DNA of 64,000 nucleotides, taken from assembly GCF_003795145.1 (NCBI RefSeq), contig NZ_CP027786.1, positions 1,240,001-1,304,000 on the forward strand, read 5' to 3'. Source of the DNA: Tetragenococcus koreensis (lineage in GTDB: Bacteria; Bacillota; Bacilli; Lactobacillales; Enterococcaceae). Each line of letters begins with the position of its first letter. Position 1 is the stretch's first letter. The notes under the pieces were generated by a model. The model searched no databases, was not told the DNA's origin, and was given only the letters and a program-made list of their open reading frames with translations. Below, one piece after another: positions 33,381-41,784 of this stretch. The position numbers and the translations under genes were made by a program.

Positions 33381-33420
33381 TTGACAACCCATTTAATCAA
33401 TGGTTTAATTGATTGAACGA
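33381..33420 (+). promoter_or_regulatory. Promoter and operator of the arsR-type gene
   Basis: TTGACA (33381-33386) and TTTAAT (33404-33409) are 17 bases apart. The 24-base operator-like motif (33397-33420) covers the -10 box and the likely start point, the classical place for autorepression. The same motif stands before the MDR reductase operon. Confidence 0.75.
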
Positions 33421-33442
33421 ATGAACCAAAGAGGAGAGCATC

Positions 33443-33805
33443 ATGGAAAAGCAAGATTTTCAACAGTTAAAAAACGAATTTGCAAATATTAGTGAGTTTC
33501 TTTTAGCTTTAGGAGATGAAAAACGACAAATTATTATTATGGCCTTGTTAGAACAAGAATCTTGTGAAGGGCTACGGGTAACAGATTTGACTGAACTTAC
33601 TCACCTCTCTAGACCAGCAGTCTCCCATCACTTAAATATTTTAAAACAAGCTAATATTGTTGCTATTCGTAGTGAAGGGACCAAAAATTATTATTATTTT
33701 TCTAACATGATTGATAGTGTTAAAGATATGAAAAAATTAAACGACCACCTATTCACTTTGTTGGAAGAAAAGGAGAACGATATTAAAAATAATTTACATG
33801 AATGA
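33443..33805 (+). CDS. ArsR-family transcriptional regulator
   Basis: A 120-residue winged-helix repressor: ALGDEKRQIIIMALLEQ, then VTDLTELTHLSRPAVSHHLNILKQANIV, with the wing SEGTKNYYYF. The ELTHL segment lacks the ELCVC metal-binding cysteines of ArsR/SmtB, so it is probably a metal-independent, perhaps redox- or small-molecule-responsive member; one Cys lies at ESCEG. It likely represses itself and the reductase-Hsp31 operon. Its stop overlaps a possible upstream start of the HAD gene. Confidence 0.9.
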   Translation: MEKQDFQQLKNEFANISEFLLALGDEKRQIIIMALLEQESCEGLRVTDLTELTHLSRPAVSHHLNILKQANIVAIRSEGTKNYYYFSNMIDSVKDMKKLNDHLFTLLEEKENDIKNNLHE

Positions 33806-33855
33806 ATAATCTTTTCAATTACACAGTTTTAAAAAAACTTGTTAAGGAGGCACCA

Positions 33856-34659
33856 ATGATTAAAGCAATTGCAGCAGATATGGATGGTACTTTTTTAAAT
33901 TCAAATAACACTTATGATAAAGCTCGATTTGAAGCTATCTATAAGCAACTCGTTGATCAAAACATAAAATTTATTGTAGCCAGTGGGAATCAATATGCGC
34001 AGTTAAAATCTTTCTTCCCAGAAAAAGATGGTACGATCACTTATATTTCCGAAAATGGCGCGATTATTGGCCAATCTGGACAATTACAAAGCATCGCTTC
34101 TTTTCCCCATGAATTTATCCAAGAAGTACTTGATGACTTAATTTATCGTACAAACAATAACGAGTTTATCTTGTGTGGCGCAAAAAGTGCTTATCTGTTA
34201 AAAGCAGCTAGTTCCCATTTCAAAAATTTTGCAAAAAAATATTATTATAAATTGGCAGAAGTCGATACTCTTAATCCTTTACCTGACGATACATTAGTCA
34301 AAATTGCCTTAGACGTAGGAATAGAAAAAGCTGAGTTAATCGTTGATCAATTAAATAAAAAATATGCTCATCAGCTGTTAGCTGTCTCCAGCGGACATGG
34401 AAGTATTGACATTACTATTCCAGAGATCAATAAAGGGAGCACGCTTGCAAAACTACTAAACAAATGGTCTATCCAACCGAATGAACTATTAGCTTTCGGT
34501 GATGCAAACAATGATCTTGAAATGATTGCTTTGACCAAACATAGTTATGCGATGCAAAACAGCACCTCAAACAAAGTCCGGCAAACCGCTCAACATCAAG
34601 CGCCTTCTAACGATGAATCCGGTGTATTGTCAGTCATTGAATCGTATTTATTTGAATAA
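33856..34659 (+). CDS. Cof-type HAD-IIB phosphatase
   Basis: Cytoplasmic sugar-phosphate phosphatase of 267 residues. The catalytic motif I is AADMDGTFLNS (nucleophile and acid aspartates), motif II is IVASGN, and the motif III/IV end is KGSTLAKLL followed by LAFGDANNDLEMI. The C2 cap between identifies the Cof/YidA-YbjI class. The ATG after GGAGG is used; an in-frame ATG 18 codons earlier overlaps the ArsR stop and might be used by coupling. Substrates are probably phosphorylated sugars or FMN. Confidence 0.92.
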   Translation: MIKAIAADMDGTFLNSNNTYDKARFEAIYKQLVDQNIKFIVASGNQYAQLKSFFPEKDGTITYISENGAIIGQSGQLQSIASFPHEFIQEVLDDLIYRTNNNEFILCGAKSAYLLKAASSHFKNFAKKYYYKLAEVDTLNPLPDDTLVKIALDVGIEKAELIVDQLNKKYAHQLLAVSSGHGSIDITIPEINKGSTLAKLLNKWSIQPNELLAFGDANNDLEMIALTKHSYAMQNSTSNKVRQTAQHQAPSNDESGVLSVIESYLFE

Positions 34660-34699
34660 GCGAAAAAAAATAGTGCTATGACATAAGTCCATTTGATAA

Positions 34700-34828
34700 T
34701 AAAATATCCGAACTATAGAGAGATTGCTCCTGCGATTACTCGTCGCATGAAAAAACTGTGCTCCTGCGATTACTCGTCGCAAATCCACAACGATTAGCAG
34801 ATCTCAATAATATAGTTCGGATATTTTT
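34700..34828. repeat. Long hairpin with inner 23-bp direct repeat (terminator-like element)
   Basis: The outer arms AAAATATCCGAACTATA and TATAGTTCGGATATTTTT pair perfectly. Inside, TGCTCCTGCGATTACTCG followed by TCGCA occurs twice, 34 bases apart, each able to form its own TGCGA/TCGCA hairpin. It lies between convergent genes (HAD phosphatase and TspO), so it probably serves as a bidirectional terminator, but the inner repeat is unusual. Confidence 0.7.
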
Positions 34829-34863
34829 ATCTTGTTTTTACTTATGTTATAGCTCCTTATTTT

Positions 34864-35331
34864 TTAATTTAAAATTGCTAAACCCAAACATAGATATCCG
34901 GCATAAAAACACCATACAAGATAAGGAACGAATAAATAACTTGCCGCTTTATTGATGTAATAAAATACGCGGATACAGGCAATGATCATCACAATTAAAC
35001 CGATAATTACAAGGCTTGCTATCCAGTAATGATTACCACCAAAGAAAAGAATACTCCAAGAAAAATTCAGTATTTGTTGTATCGCAAAAAGAGTAATCGC
35101 TGAAATTTTCAATTTATTGGCAACTTTGGAGATAATCAGTAAAAATAAGGCCGTCCCCATCAACGCATACAAAATTGTCCAAACCGTACCAATGATGTTG
35201 CCGGGCGGTGACAAAGGCGGTTTTTGCAATTCTTGATAAACACTTTGAATATCTCCTGCAAACAATCCTGAGATAATTCCTGTTAACTCAATTCCTACGA
35301 CACTTATTAACCAAATGACCCACTTTCTCAT
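34864..35331 (-). CDS. TspO/MBR-family membrane protein
   Basis: A 155-residue protein with five transmembrane helices. QELQKPPLSPPGNIIGTVWTI is the signature loop between helices 1 and 2, and QQILNFSWSILFF the helix 3 signature. Bacterial TspO binds porphyrins and may degrade or transport them under stress; the physiological role in Firmicutes is unsettled. The opening MRKWVIWLISVVGIEL is helix 1. Single gene. Confidence 0.92.
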   Translation of the reverse strand: MRKWVIWLISVVGIELTGIISGLFAGDIQSVYQELQKPPLSPPGNIIGTVWTILYALMGTALFLLIISKVANKLKISAITLFAIQQILNFSWSILFFGGNHYWIASLVIIGLIVMIIACIRVFYYINKAASYLFVPYLVWCFYAGYLCLGLAILN

Positions 35332-35371
35332 CCTATCGTCCTCCTCAAAAATTTAAATACATTTCAACTGT

Positions 35372-36007
35372 TTAAAACCGATAGAGCATATGATACATGT
35401 CAAAATCACTTGTTTGACTCTGTTCAATCACTGCATATCCAGCACGCGAATAGATCTCTTTATTCTTTTTATCTGCAGTATATAAATACACAGCTTCAAA
35501 ATCCTTTGCATAACGTTGATGAACTTCATTTAAAAATCGTTTACCTATACCTTGACCTTGATATTTTGCAGATACAGCAATCGCTGATAACGTCACGTGT
35601 TTTTCTTTTATCGGTTGGGACAACCTCATAGCTTTAGATATAGCAACGGCATTTTTATATTTAACCTTTGTCACTAAGGGAAAAAGGTTAAATATCTTGG
35701 GAACAACAATTTTTAATAAACTTGCAAAAGAGCCCTTAATCGTTTTTTTAATAACCGCAATTCCTACTATAGCGTCATTGCTTTTAGCAATGATAATATC
35801 ATGACCCCTTGCAAGATAAACTCTGGCGTTCAGCAAAGTAGCTTCATAGAACTGTTTTTCTGTCTGCTTATGGTCAAAATTATAGGTATAAGCAGTGATC
35901 GCTTCTGTTTTGAATGTTTCCGCAAACAACTGCATCGCTTGTATGAATTCATCGTTGTCTTCTTTAAGCATGTGAAAAGTTACTTGATTCTTAGTCAAAT
36001 TTCTCAT
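35372..36007 (-). CDS. GNAT-family N-acetyltransferase
   Basis: Acetyltransferase of 211 residues. AIAVSAKYQGQGIGKRFLNEV is the acetyl-CoA-binding motif A with the Q-x-x-G-x-G loop, and AVYLYTADKKNKEIYSRAGYAV follows as motif B. The pattern resembles the large group of small-molecule GNATs with an N-terminal extension. The paralogue at about 45 kb has similar layout. It lies 21 bases behind the UvrA-like gene and could be co-transcribed with it. Confidence 0.88.
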   Translation of the reverse strand: MRNLTKNQVTFHMLKEDNDEFIQAMQLFAETFKTEAITAYTYNFDHKQTEKQFYEATLLNARVYLARGHDIIIAKSNDAIVGIAVIKKTIKGSFASLLKIVVPKIFNLFPLVTKVKYKNAVAISKAMRLSQPIKEKHVTLSAIAVSAKYQGQGIGKRFLNEVHQRYAKDFEAVYLYTADKKNKEIYSRAGYAVIEQSQTSDFDMYHMLYRF

Positions 36008-36028
36008 CCTTTTTTCAGTTGAATACCT

Positions 36029-38272
36029 TCATTGTGTTAAATACGGGGCTGTTACTGTCTGATCTGCTTTTGCTAATTCTTCCACGGTTCCTGAAAAAGT
36101 AAGATAGCCACCCTTACTGCCGCCTTCAGGACCAATCTCGATAACCCAGTCGGCTCGTTTAATCACACTAATGTGATGTTCCAAAAGAATGATACTGTTT
36201 CCTGTTTCAACCATTTGTTCAAATAAATCTAAAAGTTGTTGAATATCGTCTAAATGTAAGCCATCGGTTGGCTCATCTAATAGATAAATTGTTCCCTTGC
36301 GGTGAAGGTTATCCGCTAGTTTTAGGCGTTGTAACTCCCCGCCTGATAATGTAGATAACGATTGGTTTAATTTTAAGTAGCCTAATCCGACATCCAAAAG
36401 CTGTTTTAATTCCTCTGCAAATGATTGGTCTTTAAAAAACGCAAAACTTTCATTCACGTTCATTTCCAACACATCCACAATGGTTTTTCCTTGGTATAAA
36501 TATTGGGTAGCTTCTTCATTATAGCGAGTTCCATGACACAATTCACACACCGTCGTTACGTCCTCCATGAAAGACATATCAGAAACGATAACTCCTTTTC
36601 CTTTACATCTAGGACAAGCGCCTTTTGAATTATAACTAAATAATGCAGGACTTACGTTGTTTTCTTTGGCAAATAACGAGCGAATCTTATCAAAAATATT
36701 CAGATAGGTCATTGGCGTAGAACGTAAATTAACACCAATACTTTTTTGCGAAATATAAACCAATTCTTGTTCTTGTTGCACAATTTCTTGATAAATAACA
36801 CTGGCTAAAGAAGATTTTCCTGAGCCAGCTACTCCACAAATAACTGTCAGCACACCTAATGGAATATCAACGGAAAGATTTTTTAGGTTATGAAGATCCG
36901 CATTTTTGACTGCTAATGTGCTTTTTGACTTTCTTGGTGCCGTATTTAATGGTATTTTTTCTTGTAGTGCTCGGCTGGTGATCGTATTTGATTGTAAAAA
37001 CTTATCATATGGACCAGCAAATTGAATCTCTCCACCATCTTCCCCTGCTTTAGGTCCTAAATCAACAATATAATCCGCCATTTTAATGAGTTGCGGATGG
37101 TGTTCGACTAAAATCACCGTATTACCTTTATTTTTTATTGCAAGTAGTGCTTGACTGACGCGTTCAATATCTTGTGGATGCAAGCCAGCACTGGGCTCAT
37201 CTAAAATGTACATAATATCATTTAATGAACTATTAATATATTTGGCTATTTTTATTCGTTGCGCTTCGCCGCCTGATAATGTGCCCGTCGCTCTTTCCAG
37301 TGTTAAATAGGATAAACCGATATCAATTAATGCTTGGACGCGTAACATAATTTCTGATTTTACATTGACCGCTAAAGGATCAGTAACCGCAGCAACAAAT
37401 TCTTTTAATTGCTCTAACGATAAATTTACAACATCCGCAATATTTTTATCCATAATCTTACAACTTCTGACTCTTTCGTTCACTCGACTGCCATGACAAT
37501 CTGGACATTCTTTTACTGTTACAAAACGATCCAGTTGCTTTTGATGCCGGCGTCCTTCATCAGAATGAATAATACTTCTTTGCACCCGTGGAATGATCCC
37601 TTCATACAAAGCGGTATGTGGCCATTCAGGCGGTGCATTTTTAATTTGTTGCTGGGGCGCGTAAAACAATAAGTCTTGTTCTTCTGGCGTGTAGTCCGCA
37701 ATTTTCTTATCTAAATCAAATAAGCCACTATCCGCATAACGTTTCCAGCGCCATTTTCCTTTATGAAACGTCGGAAAGTCGATAGGGTCTTCGTTTAACG
37801 ATTTATTAAAATCAACCAACTGATGAAGATGAATTTCTGTTACTTTCCCAAGACCATCACAAGTTGGGCACTTACCGTCTGGATGATTAAATGAAAACGT
37901 ATCTGAATAACCAATAAAAGGTTTGCCAACACGCGAAAATAATAGCCGCAAAAAAGTATAGATATCCGTATATGTTCCCACGGTCGAACGAGAATTGGCC
38001 GAGACTTTCTTTTGTTCGATCATAATCGATACGGGCAAATTTTCGATTTTTTCTACATCCGGCCGTCCGTATTTAGGTAGATACCTTTGTGTATAGCTAC
38101 TAAAGGTATCGTTTAATTCTCTTCTTGACTCTGCTGCTAAAGTATCAAAAACTAGCGAGGACTTTCCTGAACCAGAAACTCCAGTTACAACAGACAATTG
38201 ATGCTTAGGAATTTTTACCGTGACGTCTTTTAAGTTATTTTGTTTAACATGTTTCATTTTAATATATTCCAT
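36029..38272 (-). CDS. UvrA paralogue (UvrA2-like excinuclease ATPase)
   Basis: ABC ATPase of 747 residues with two nucleotide-binding domains, shorter than the roughly 940-residue housekeeping UvrA. Walker A motifs GVSGSGKSSLVF and GVAGSGKSSLAS, two LSGGEAQR/LSGGELQR signatures, and zinc-finger pairs CPTCDG/CPDCHG and CPRCKG/CELCHG are visible. The UvrB-binding domain seems reduced, as in UvrA2 or drug-resistance paralogues, which help tolerate DNA-binding drugs. The ATG after GGAGGG is used; the TTG five codons upstream overlaps this site. Confidence 0.92.
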   Translation of the reverse strand: MEYIKMKHVKQNNLKDVTVKIPKHQLSVVTGVSGSGKSSLVFDTLAAESRRELNDTFSSYTQRYLPKYGRPDVEKIENLPVSIMIEQKKVSANSRSTVGTYTDIYTFLRLLFSRVGKPFIGYSDTFSFNHPDGKCPTCDGLGKVTEIHLHQLVDFNKSLNEDPIDFPTFHKGKWRWKRYADSGLFDLDKKIADYTPEEQDLLFYAPQQQIKNAPPEWPHTALYEGIIPRVQRSIIHSDEGRRHQKQLDRFVTVKECPDCHGSRVNERVRSCKIMDKNIADVVNLSLEQLKEFVAAVTDPLAVNVKSEIMLRVQALIDIGLSYLTLERATGTLSGGEAQRIKIAKYINSSLNDIMYILDEPSAGLHPQDIERVSQALLAIKNKGNTVILVEHHPQLIKMADYIVDLGPKAGEDGGEIQFAGPYDKFLQSNTITSRALQEKIPLNTAPRKSKSTLAVKNADLHNLKNLSVDIPLGVLTVICGVAGSGKSSLASVIYQEIVQQEQELVYISQKSIGVNLRSTPMTYLNIFDKIRSLFAKENNVSPALFSYNSKGACPRCKGKGVIVSDMSFMEDVTTVCELCHGTRYNEEATQYLYQGKTIVDVLEMNVNESFAFFKDQSFAEELKQLLDVGLGYLKLNQSLSTLSGGELQRLKLADNLHRKGTIYLLDEPTDGLHLDDIQQLLDLFEQMVETGNSIILLEHHISVIKRADWVIEIGPEGGSKGGYLTFSGTVEELAKADQTVTAPYLTQ

Positions 38273-38362
38273 CGCATAACCCTCCAAATGTAACTATATT
38301 ATAACATGTTTCATCTAAAATTAGTTTTTCCAGCCTTAGAGCTTTAGGTAAAAAGAAGCCAG

Positions 38363-38398
38363 GGGTTACGAAAAAAGTTGTAAAAATTTCGTAACCCT
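38363..38398. terminator. Hairpin upstream of the UvrA-like gene
   Basis: GGGTTACGAAA and TTTCGTAACCC form a perfect 11-bp stem with a 14-base loop. It lies between repeat array 3 and the uvrA-like start and could stop transcription entering from the array side. Confidence 0.55.
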
Positions 38399-38436
38399 TG
38401 ACTTCATTATACTAAGCGTTTCTATCGTCCTCTTTT

Positions 38437-38714
38437 GAGTAAGACTTTGGCCTTTCTTTACTCGTTATTTTATTTTTGAGTAAGACTTTCTTTTTTCCTT
38501 ACTCGTTATCTTATTAATGAGTAAGGTTTTTTTCTTTCTTTACTCATTATTGGCTAATTTTTGTCTTTTTGTACTTTAAAGAGGCGCTTTTGAGGAACGC
38601 TTTACCTTTTTTTTACTCATTATTTCATTTTTGAGTAACGTTTTGCTTTTTTCTTACTCATTATTTCATTTTTGAGTAAGGTTTTCTTTATCCATCTATT
38701 TCAGTATCTCATCA
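38437..38714. repeat. 41-bp-period intergenic repeat array 3 (GAGTAA/TTACTC type)
   Basis: Units begin at 38437, 38478, 38519, (38552, decayed), 38592, 38633 and 38674. The regular steps are 41 bases; the decayed unit breaks the run into steps of 33 and 40. Each good unit is a 27-base imperfect hairpin, GAGTAAG to TTACTC, plus a 14-base linker such as GTTATTTTATTTTT or ATTATTTCATTTTT. The last unit runs into the lipoprotein gene end. The same period and a similar linker are found in array 1. Confidence 0.9.
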
Positions 38715-39191
38715 ATCAAGTACTTGGTTCACTAAAAGATCGTCATTAGCTATATCAATGATTTTCAAACGGTTCTTCTGTTTGATAAATACACTTTTAT
38801 ATTGTTTTTGTCCTTCATCATTGGAAAATAACAGGACTCTTTTATTTGGATTATCAGTAGCTGTTTCCACATTCAAATTGTCCAAGTCATCAATTGTATC
38901 TTGTAACACAGCTCCTTCTTCTAAATCAGCCACATCATTTTCTGTTTCTGAACTTTCTGTTTCAGTAGTTGAAGTTTCCTCACTTGTTTCTTCAACAGAA
39001 GATTCTTCTGTAGATTCTGTTTGTTCCGTTGATTCAGAACTCACAGCTGAAGATTGCGCTGTTGCTTCTACAGTTTCAGAGGTTGTAGCTGCCTCGTTAT
39101 CCTCATTATTTTCAGAAGTTGTTTGTTGCGTACAACCCACTAATAACATCGTTGATGCTACGACAAGCGTCATTAATTTTAAACGTTTCAT
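38712..39191 (-). CDS. Lipoprotein with Ser/Thr/Glu-rich linker
   Basis: Surface lipoprotein of 159 residues. The signal peptide MKRLKLMTLVVASTMLLVGC ends in a lipobox LLVGC. About 70 residues rich in S, T and E follow (TEQTESTEESSVEETSEET), a disordered cell-wall-spanning linker, then a small C-terminal domain with KRVLLFSNDEGQKQYKSVFI. The ATG after AAAGGAG is used; a longer frame upstream lacks a signal sequence. The C-terminal domain is not recognised, so the function is unknown. Confidence 0.82.
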   Translation of the reverse strand: MKRLKLMTLVVASTMLLVGCTQQTTSENNEDNEAATTSETVEATAQSSAVSSESTEQTESTEESSVEETSEETSTTETESSETENDVADLEEGAVLQDTIDDLDNLNVETATDNPNKRVLLFSNDEGQKQYKSVFIKQKNRLKIIDIANDDLLVNQVLD

Positions 39192-39481
39192 CAAAACACT
39201 CTCCTTTAAAATTATCTTCTTCAGTTTATCATGTTTGCAAAATGAACCCAAACTTTTTGCTGAAAAACGTGCTTTTTTAAAACAACGTTTATCTAAAAAA
39301 AGTATCAATTTATTTGAAGCGCTCTTCGCAATACCACTTTTAATAAAGGCATCAAGTTAGCCTTTTATTTAACTGCATACAAAAAAAGACAAAAGTTTCA
39401 TCTACTTACAAACTGTATCAAAATAACGTTCATAAGTACCGTTAACTTTTGCCTTATTTCAAACTTTTATGAATACTATAA

Positions 39482-39979
39482 TTATTGTTCATGAGGATTA
39501 GATGTAGCAGCTTTTCGTAACTGGTCGATATCCAACTTTTTCATGGAAAACAGTGCGCGATTTACATTTTCAACTTTTACTGGATCCGAGTTGTCGAGCA
39601 GCTCGTTTAATTCGGTAGGGACAATTTGCCAAGAAAGCCCAAATTTATCAGTCAACCAACCACATTCCTCGGGTTTACCTTCTTCACAAAAAGCAGTCCA
39701 CAGTCGGTCAATTTCTTCTTGCGTATCGCAATTTACCATCAACGAAATGGCGTGAGTAAACGTAAATGCCGGTCCGCCGTTAATTGCGATATATTCCTGT
39801 CCGTTCAACGTATACTCAACTGTCAAAACTGAACCTTCCGGCATCCCAGAAACTTCCGCACCTGAGGGCCCATAACGGGTGATATTATGAATACGACTAT
39901 CTTCAAACAATGAAACATAAAACTGAGCAGCTTCTTCTGCTTGAGTATCAAACCATAAATTTGTTACTATTTTTTGCAT
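39482..39979 (-). CDS. VOC-family protein of the PhnB-like/3-demethylubiquinone methyltransferase type
   Basis: A 165-residue PhnB-like protein (glyoxalase_6 fold): NLWFDTQAEEAAQFYVSLF at the start, VEYTLNGQEYIAINGGPAF, and CGWLTDKFGLSWQIVP near the end, a characteristic string of this family. Despite old database names, no methyltransferase or phosphonate role is shown for such proteins. AAAAGGAGG precedes the ATG. Single gene. Confidence 0.88.
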   Translation of the reverse strand: MQKIVTNLWFDTQAEEAAQFYVSLFEDSRIHNITRYGPSGAEVSGMPEGSVLTVEYTLNGQEYIAINGGPAFTFTHAISLMVNCDTQEEIDRLWTAFCEEGKPEECGWLTDKFGLSWQIVPTELNELLDNSDPVKVENVNRALFSMKKLDIDQLRKAATSNPHEQ

Positions 39980-40138
39980 TTGAAAAGCCTCCTTTTCAAA
40001 CTAAAACATTGACCAACAAATTTGTTTAGTTAACATCAATTGACTGACATTACTGTTATTAACGACTTTACTTCATCCTTATTTTATCACAGTTGGTTCA
40101 GCAAAGTTCATAAATGGCTCTTTAGAATTAATTTACTT

Positions 40139-40717
40139 TCATTTAATCTTATCTTCTAAATTCGAAATGAATTTTGCCGGATTCCCGCCCACAATGGTAT
40201 TTGGTTCTACATCTTTAGTAACCACGGATCCAGCTGCCACAACCGAATTCTCCCCAACAGTTACTCCAGGAAGGATGGTTGAGTTTGAACCAATCCAGGT
40301 TCTTTCCTTCAATATGATAGGTGCTAAATGCATTGTGCCACGTTTCGTTGGATCATAATCATGGTTGATCGTCGCCATAACAACATTATGACCAATCAAG
40401 CTTTGATCGCCAAGGGTAATGCCACCTTGATCTTGAAAACGACAACCTGAATTAATGAACACATTTTTTCCTATTTTGATATTTTTACCAAAATCAGTGG
40501 TAAATGGAAGAAATAAAGAAAAATCACCGTCTAACTCTTGCTCTGTAATTTGCGACATTTGCTCTCTAATTTCTTCATTCGTATAAACGCTCGTATTTAA
40601 TTTTGCACTTAAACGCCGTGCTTCATTTGACACATCATTCATCGCCTGATGCAAATCAGTATTGGGATAAAGTACACCGTCAGCGTTCATTCTTGTTAAA
40701 AGCTCTCGCAATTCCAT
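40139..40717 (-). CDS. Sugar O-acetyltransferase (maltose/galactoside acetyltransferase-like)
   Basis: A 192-residue left-handed beta-helix enzyme that would transfer acetyl from acetyl-CoA to a sugar. A Mac-type N-terminal helix region is followed by hexapeptide repeats: GKNVFINSGCRFQDQGGITLG, IGHNVVMATINHD with the catalytic histidine, then TWIGSNSTILPGVTVGENSVVAAGSVVTKDV. The acceptor sugar cannot be inferred. Single gene. Confidence 0.88.
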   Translation of the reverse strand: MELRELLTRMNADGVLYPNTDLHQAMNDVSNEARRLSAKLNTSVYTNEEIREQMSQITEQELDGDFSLFLPFTTDFGKNIKIGKNVFINSGCRFQDQGGITLGDQSLIGHNVVMATINHDYDPTKRGTMHLAPIILKERTWIGSNSTILPGVTVGENSVVAAGSVVTKDVEPNTIVGGNPAKFISNLEDKIK

Positions 40718-40896
40718 CTGTACTATCTCCTTCTCGTAAAATTTTCTTCAAACCAACGCTTATTCGCAGAAAATACGAAGTGCTTGCGTTAAGAAAACTT
40801 ATCTTTATAATCATATATTAAAATGACCTGATTCAAATAGCAAACTTTGTAAACATATAGATCACACTTAAAAATCACAATCATTTTGTACCGTAA

Positions 40897-40931
40897 AAAA
40901 ACAGGGCCAACGAATTCGTTGGTCCTGTTTA
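40897..40931. terminator. Terminator of the GlsB-Asp23 operon
   Basis: ACAGGGCCAACGA and CGTTGGTCCTGT form a 12-bp stem with a very small AT loop and A/T-rich flanks, 35 bases behind the GlsB stop on the minus strand. Confidence 0.75.
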
Positions 40932-40965
40932 TGACTTACATTATTTTTAACTCTCTTCTTATCTC

Positions 40966-41208
40966 TTATGCTTTATCTAAGAAGAAAGAAACAACAATAA
41001 CTAAGATAACCGCTCCAATAATGGAAGGCAAAATTGCCATTCCTGCCAATGAAGGACCCCAATTACCTAACAATGATTGACCAATTGCTGATCCAACTAG
41101 ACCTGCAATAACATTTGCGATAATCCCCATAGAAGCGCCTCTTTTAGTGATCGCTCCGGCAATAACTCCGATAATACCTCCAACAATTAATGACCAAATT
41201 AAACCCAT
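40966..41208 (-). CDS. glsB: GlsB/YeaQ/YmgE-family membrane protein
   Basis: An 80-residue membrane protein with three hydrophobic, glycine-rich helices (GLIWSLIVGGIIGVIAGAI, IIANVIAGLVGSAIG, SIIGAVILVIVVSFFL). This is the transglycosylase-associated family, called GlsB in Enterococcus faecalis, where it belongs to the general stress locus. It is the last gene of the AmaP-DUF2273-Asp23-GlsB operon and ends at a terminator. Confidence 0.9.
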   Translation of the reverse strand: MGLIWSLIVGGIIGVIAGAITKRGASMGIIANVIAGLVGSAIGQSLLGNWGPSLAGMAILPSIIGAVILVIVVSFFLDKA

Positions 41209-41239
41209 AACTATTCACTCCTTTGTCTGGTTATTCCTT

Positions 41240-41755
41240 TTATTCTACGCGAGGTTCAGTTCTTTCTTTAACTTCATTTTTTGCTTTTTTGGTAGCTTTA
41301 TTTGTTTGTTTTGAAAGGTACTGACCTGTTGAACTAGCTGCACCACTTACTTTATCTTGAACTGTTTCGCTTTCTTCTTGGTATTGTTCTTGAGACTTGA
41401 TATCAACCACATTCACATTGATTTCGATCACTTCTAAATGTGTCATTTCACTTACTTCAGACGAAATAGTCTCTTTAACTTTATCGTAAATCGTTCTAAT
41501 ATCTTTACCGAATTCTACTACAATATCCATATCTACAGCGACTTGTTTCTTTCCTACTTCGGTGTGGATTCCAGTCGTTACATCGTTAGTGTTCACTAAC
41601 TTTTCTGTAATGTTTGAGAAAAAGCCACCATCAATTGTTAATAAGCCATCAATATCGCTTAAAGCAAAGCCAATAATTTTTTGTATGACTTTGTCTGAAA
41701 AAGTTAATTCACCTGAAATTTGATTTGTTGCTGTGTTAGTTGTTTTGTCTTCCAT
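41240..41755 (-). CDS. Asp23/Gls24-family envelope stress protein
   Basis: A 171-residue Asp23-fold protein: SGELTFSDKVIQKIIGFALSD, GLLTIDGGFFSN, then GKQVAVDMDIVVEFGKDIRTI and VDIKS. The charged C-terminal tail with KQTNKATKKAKNEVKER is typical of Gls24. Such proteins bind near the membrane through AmaP and report or relieve envelope stress, including bile and alkali. The ATG after GGAGG is used; a TTG five codons earlier overlaps this site. It is a paralogue of the protein encoded at 42655. Confidence 0.9.
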   Translation of the reverse strand: MEDKTTNTATNQISGELTFSDKVIQKIIGFALSDIDGLLTIDGGFFSNITEKLVNTNDVTTGIHTEVGKKQVAVDMDIVVEFGKDIRTIYDKVKETISSEVSEMTHLEVIEINVNVVDIKSQEQYQEESETVQDKVSGAASSTGQYLSKQTNKATKKAKNEVKERTEPRVE

Positions 41756-41784
41756 CTGTTTTTCCTCCAATTTCTACTGCTTTT

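Noticed and set aside
38758-39360. Plus-strand ORF of 200 codons rich in Ser and Val
   Set aside because: It is the complement of the Ser/Thr/Glu-rich lipoprotein gene, whose signal peptide and ribosome-binding site are convincing; low-complexity codons lack stops on both strands.
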